Below, one piece after another: positions 62,759 through 64,000 of a stretch of 64,000 bases of DNA; the stretch's first letter is position 1; each line of letters starts with the position of its first letter. Location: contig JAGKQI010000079.1 in NCBI GenBank assembly GCA_018806915.1, positions 310,001 through 374,000 of the forward strand, read 5' to 3'. The notes under the pieces are model-generated. The model ran no database searches and was not told where the DNA came from. It worked only from the letters and a program-made list of their open reading frames with translations. This DNA is from Phytophthora colocasiae. Its lineage: Eukaryota; Oomycota; Peronosporomycetes; Peronosporales; Peronosporaceae. The position numbers and the translations under genes are program-made.

Positions 62759-63575
62759 TAGTACAGAGGGACATTATGACAATACTAGTAGTACTATTGT
62801 AGTAAAGTAGTTTTTATGATCTCCTCGTAATACTGCAGCAATGCTGCGTGGCAGACGCAAAAGACGGAATTTGCTTCGCTTCAGTTTGTAAGAGCATGTA
62901 TGTTTGAGTTGTATGAGCAGAGATGTGCACTTTGTGCATACTCTATATCAAAATGTTGTGAATACTTCATGTAGTATTTCTTTCAGTCAAAAGTGTTGAC
63001 GTATTACCATTGGTTGTAGTACTACGTAGATCGTACTACTATATAAGTAGTAATCAAACTGAACGAGTATGCGAATGTAATTAGAGAGCTGATAGCGTCT
63101 CAGAACTACTACATGTGGTAGTATAGTGTATGTACAGGCAGTATGCCATGTCAGCTAGCCTGCCTCCATGGGCGGTCTTACAGCGTGGTAGGCTCAAGCT
63201 CAGTGGCTGGCCTGGGGCTCACCCAGCACGTCGAGCGTGCGGTGCTACAGCAACATTGCTGACGTGGGGACACGATGGCCTCCCAGCACGGCGTGCGTGC
63301 GTCTTCACAGCTCAGTGGCTGGAGCATAGGATAGATGGCTGGAGGACTGGGCCGTTGCGTGCGTGCAGCATGGCTGACGCGGGGACACGATGGCCTCCCA
63401 GCACGGTGTGCGTGCGTCTTCACAGCTCAGTGGCTGGAACATAGGACAGATGGCTCGAGAACTGGGCCGATGCGCGACAGCCGATGTACTTCTTGGCTTG
63501 GCTTGTGTCCGCGTGGCCTTGCTTCATCCCTGTCGGTCTTTATCTCCACGCTGAGGAAGCGTTGGGCTCATAACC
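62759..63575. other. Non-coding interior of element C, right part
   Basis: No gene. Contains a ~115 bp tandem repeat (63258-63372, 63373-63471, with a degenerate earlier copy from ~63190) rich in GGCCTCCCAGCACGG and CAGCTCAGTGGCTGG. The primer site GGGCTCATAACC lies at 63564-63575, next to the LTR. Confidence 0.6.
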
Positions 63576-63858
63576 TGTTGAAGTAATGATTTGCGCAGAG
63601 ATATTAGTACGACAGGTAGGTCTTAAAGAAGGATCGAAGTTAATAAATGGAGAAGCCTTGTGACTTGGAGATGGTAAAAGAAGTAGTTGTGTGGGAGCTT
63701 GTAAAAAGCAGAAGAAGTGATGAATTAGAGATTCTGGTGTTCTGGAGGGGAGTTATTCTCCACCAACCAGTCCAGTTAGGTACGATTTCTCTATATGGAA
63801 CTGCACAATTTAATACCCCTAGATAGGTGTCATCACTGCAGAGATGGTAACTTCAACA
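63576..63858 (-). repeat. 5' LTR of element C
   Basis: 283 bp. Shares both ends with 54347-54647 but has a different central block at about 63608-63670. GGCAT follows at 63859-63863. Confidence 0.85.
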
Positions 63859-64000
63859 GGCATGATCTTCGAGTGCGACTTGCAGTGGCCGCGCACCTGC
63901 GCGAATTTATCGCAGTCGGCGACGTGGCAGCGGCGACCACCGCCGTGCGAGATGCAGAAACCTTTGGACTGCGCGAGCTTGGAACAACCGTCGAACGCGC
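63859..64000 (-). pseudogene. WRKY19-like protein 2, zinc-finger half (runs off window)
   Basis: On the minus strand the last finger units read GCSKLAQSKGFCISHGGG and RRCHVADCDKFAQVRGHC, then KSHSKIMP, where the LTR of element C begins. In the intact paralogue (46960-47670) the same stretch, KSHSKLL, continues directly into the Ser/Pro-rich half, which for this gene lies at 54047-54346. The 5' end is beyond the window. Confidence 0.9.

Larger units (their letters stand above)
54347..63858 (-). mobile_element. Copia-like LTR element C splitting the zinc-finger gene, itself hit by two elements
   Basis: LTRs at 54347-54647 and 63576-63858 share both ends (TGTTGAAGTAATGATTTG...GGTAACTTCAACA). 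GGCAT is duplicated at 54342-54346 and 63859-63863. Next to the right LTR the minus strand reads GGTTATGAGCCC, an exact complement of the initiator tRNA-Met anticodon arm, and an ATG inside it starts MSPTLPQRGDKDRQG before a stop, a possible gag remnant. No gag-pol domains remain. Without Gypsy C and the Tc1 remnant the element is about 2.7 kb, so it was non-autonomous or deleted. Confidence 0.88.

Noticed and set aside
1..64000. RXLR or Crinkler effector genes
   Set aside because: Expected in this kind of oomycete region, but no frame showed a signal peptide followed by RxLR...EER or LxLFLAK.
1..64000. tRNA, rRNA or CRISPR loci
   Set aside because: tRNA-like strings near LTRs are primer-binding sites; no cloverleaf, rRNA block or spaced repeat array was seen.

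Overview
The window looks like a gene-sparse, transposon-rich stretch of a Phytophthora-type oomycete nuclear genome. The evidence is large intronless genes, a family-3 pectate lyase fragment, WRKY19-type C/H repeat proteins, an oomycete-like initiator upstream of one gene, and dense nesting of Gypsy, Copia, piggyBac, Mutator and Tc1/mariner elements. No bacterial operon, CRISPR array, tRNA or rRNA gene was seen.

Layout. 1-1047: 5' end of a minus-strand Gypsy element (gag start, primer site, LTR). 1052-5583: plus-strand nitrate reductase relic, split by a 3.7 kb chromovirus (1122-4866) that duplicated CGGCA. 5653-13929: four minus-strand copies of a phosphate:H+ symporter gene (PHS family) in a ~2.28 kb tandem array. 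The outer copies are open and the middle two carry small indels. 14732-16186: MNN1-type mannosyltransferase. 16372-22637: piggyBac-superfamily transposon with TTAA target sites. It carries a frameshifted AT-hook transposase, an intact gene with a Myb-like domain and a DOT1-like methyltransferase domain, and fragments of a pectate lyase and an aldo-keto reductase gene. 23004-35140: a degenerate minus-strand Copia element, with a younger plus-strand Copia (23567-30192) inserted in its 3' tail.

35885-44609 is the host gene island: DHX37/Dhr1 RNA helicase and Pescadillo (PES1) head to head across 212 bp, both for ribosome biogenesis, then a tandem pair of RBR-type ubiquitin ligase genes, the second frameshifted. 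44610-54046 holds a hypothetical ORF, a mariner MITE, an intact WRKY19-like zinc-finger gene and a broken Mutator-like transposase. 54047-64000: a second WRKY19-like gene is cut in two. Its C-terminal half is at 54047-54346 and part of its finger region is at 63859-64000. Between them lies a 9.5 kb Copia-like LTR insertion (TSD GGCAT), which itself contains a Gypsy element (55625-61870) and a Tc1 remnant (62176-62758).

Several breaks in the transporter array, the transposases and the second RBR gene are one-base changes in homopolymers. They may be real decay or uncorrected long-read errors. Overall the window records serial transposition into host genes, unequal crossing-over, and host-gene capture by a piggyBac element carrying a chromatin-modifier-like gene.
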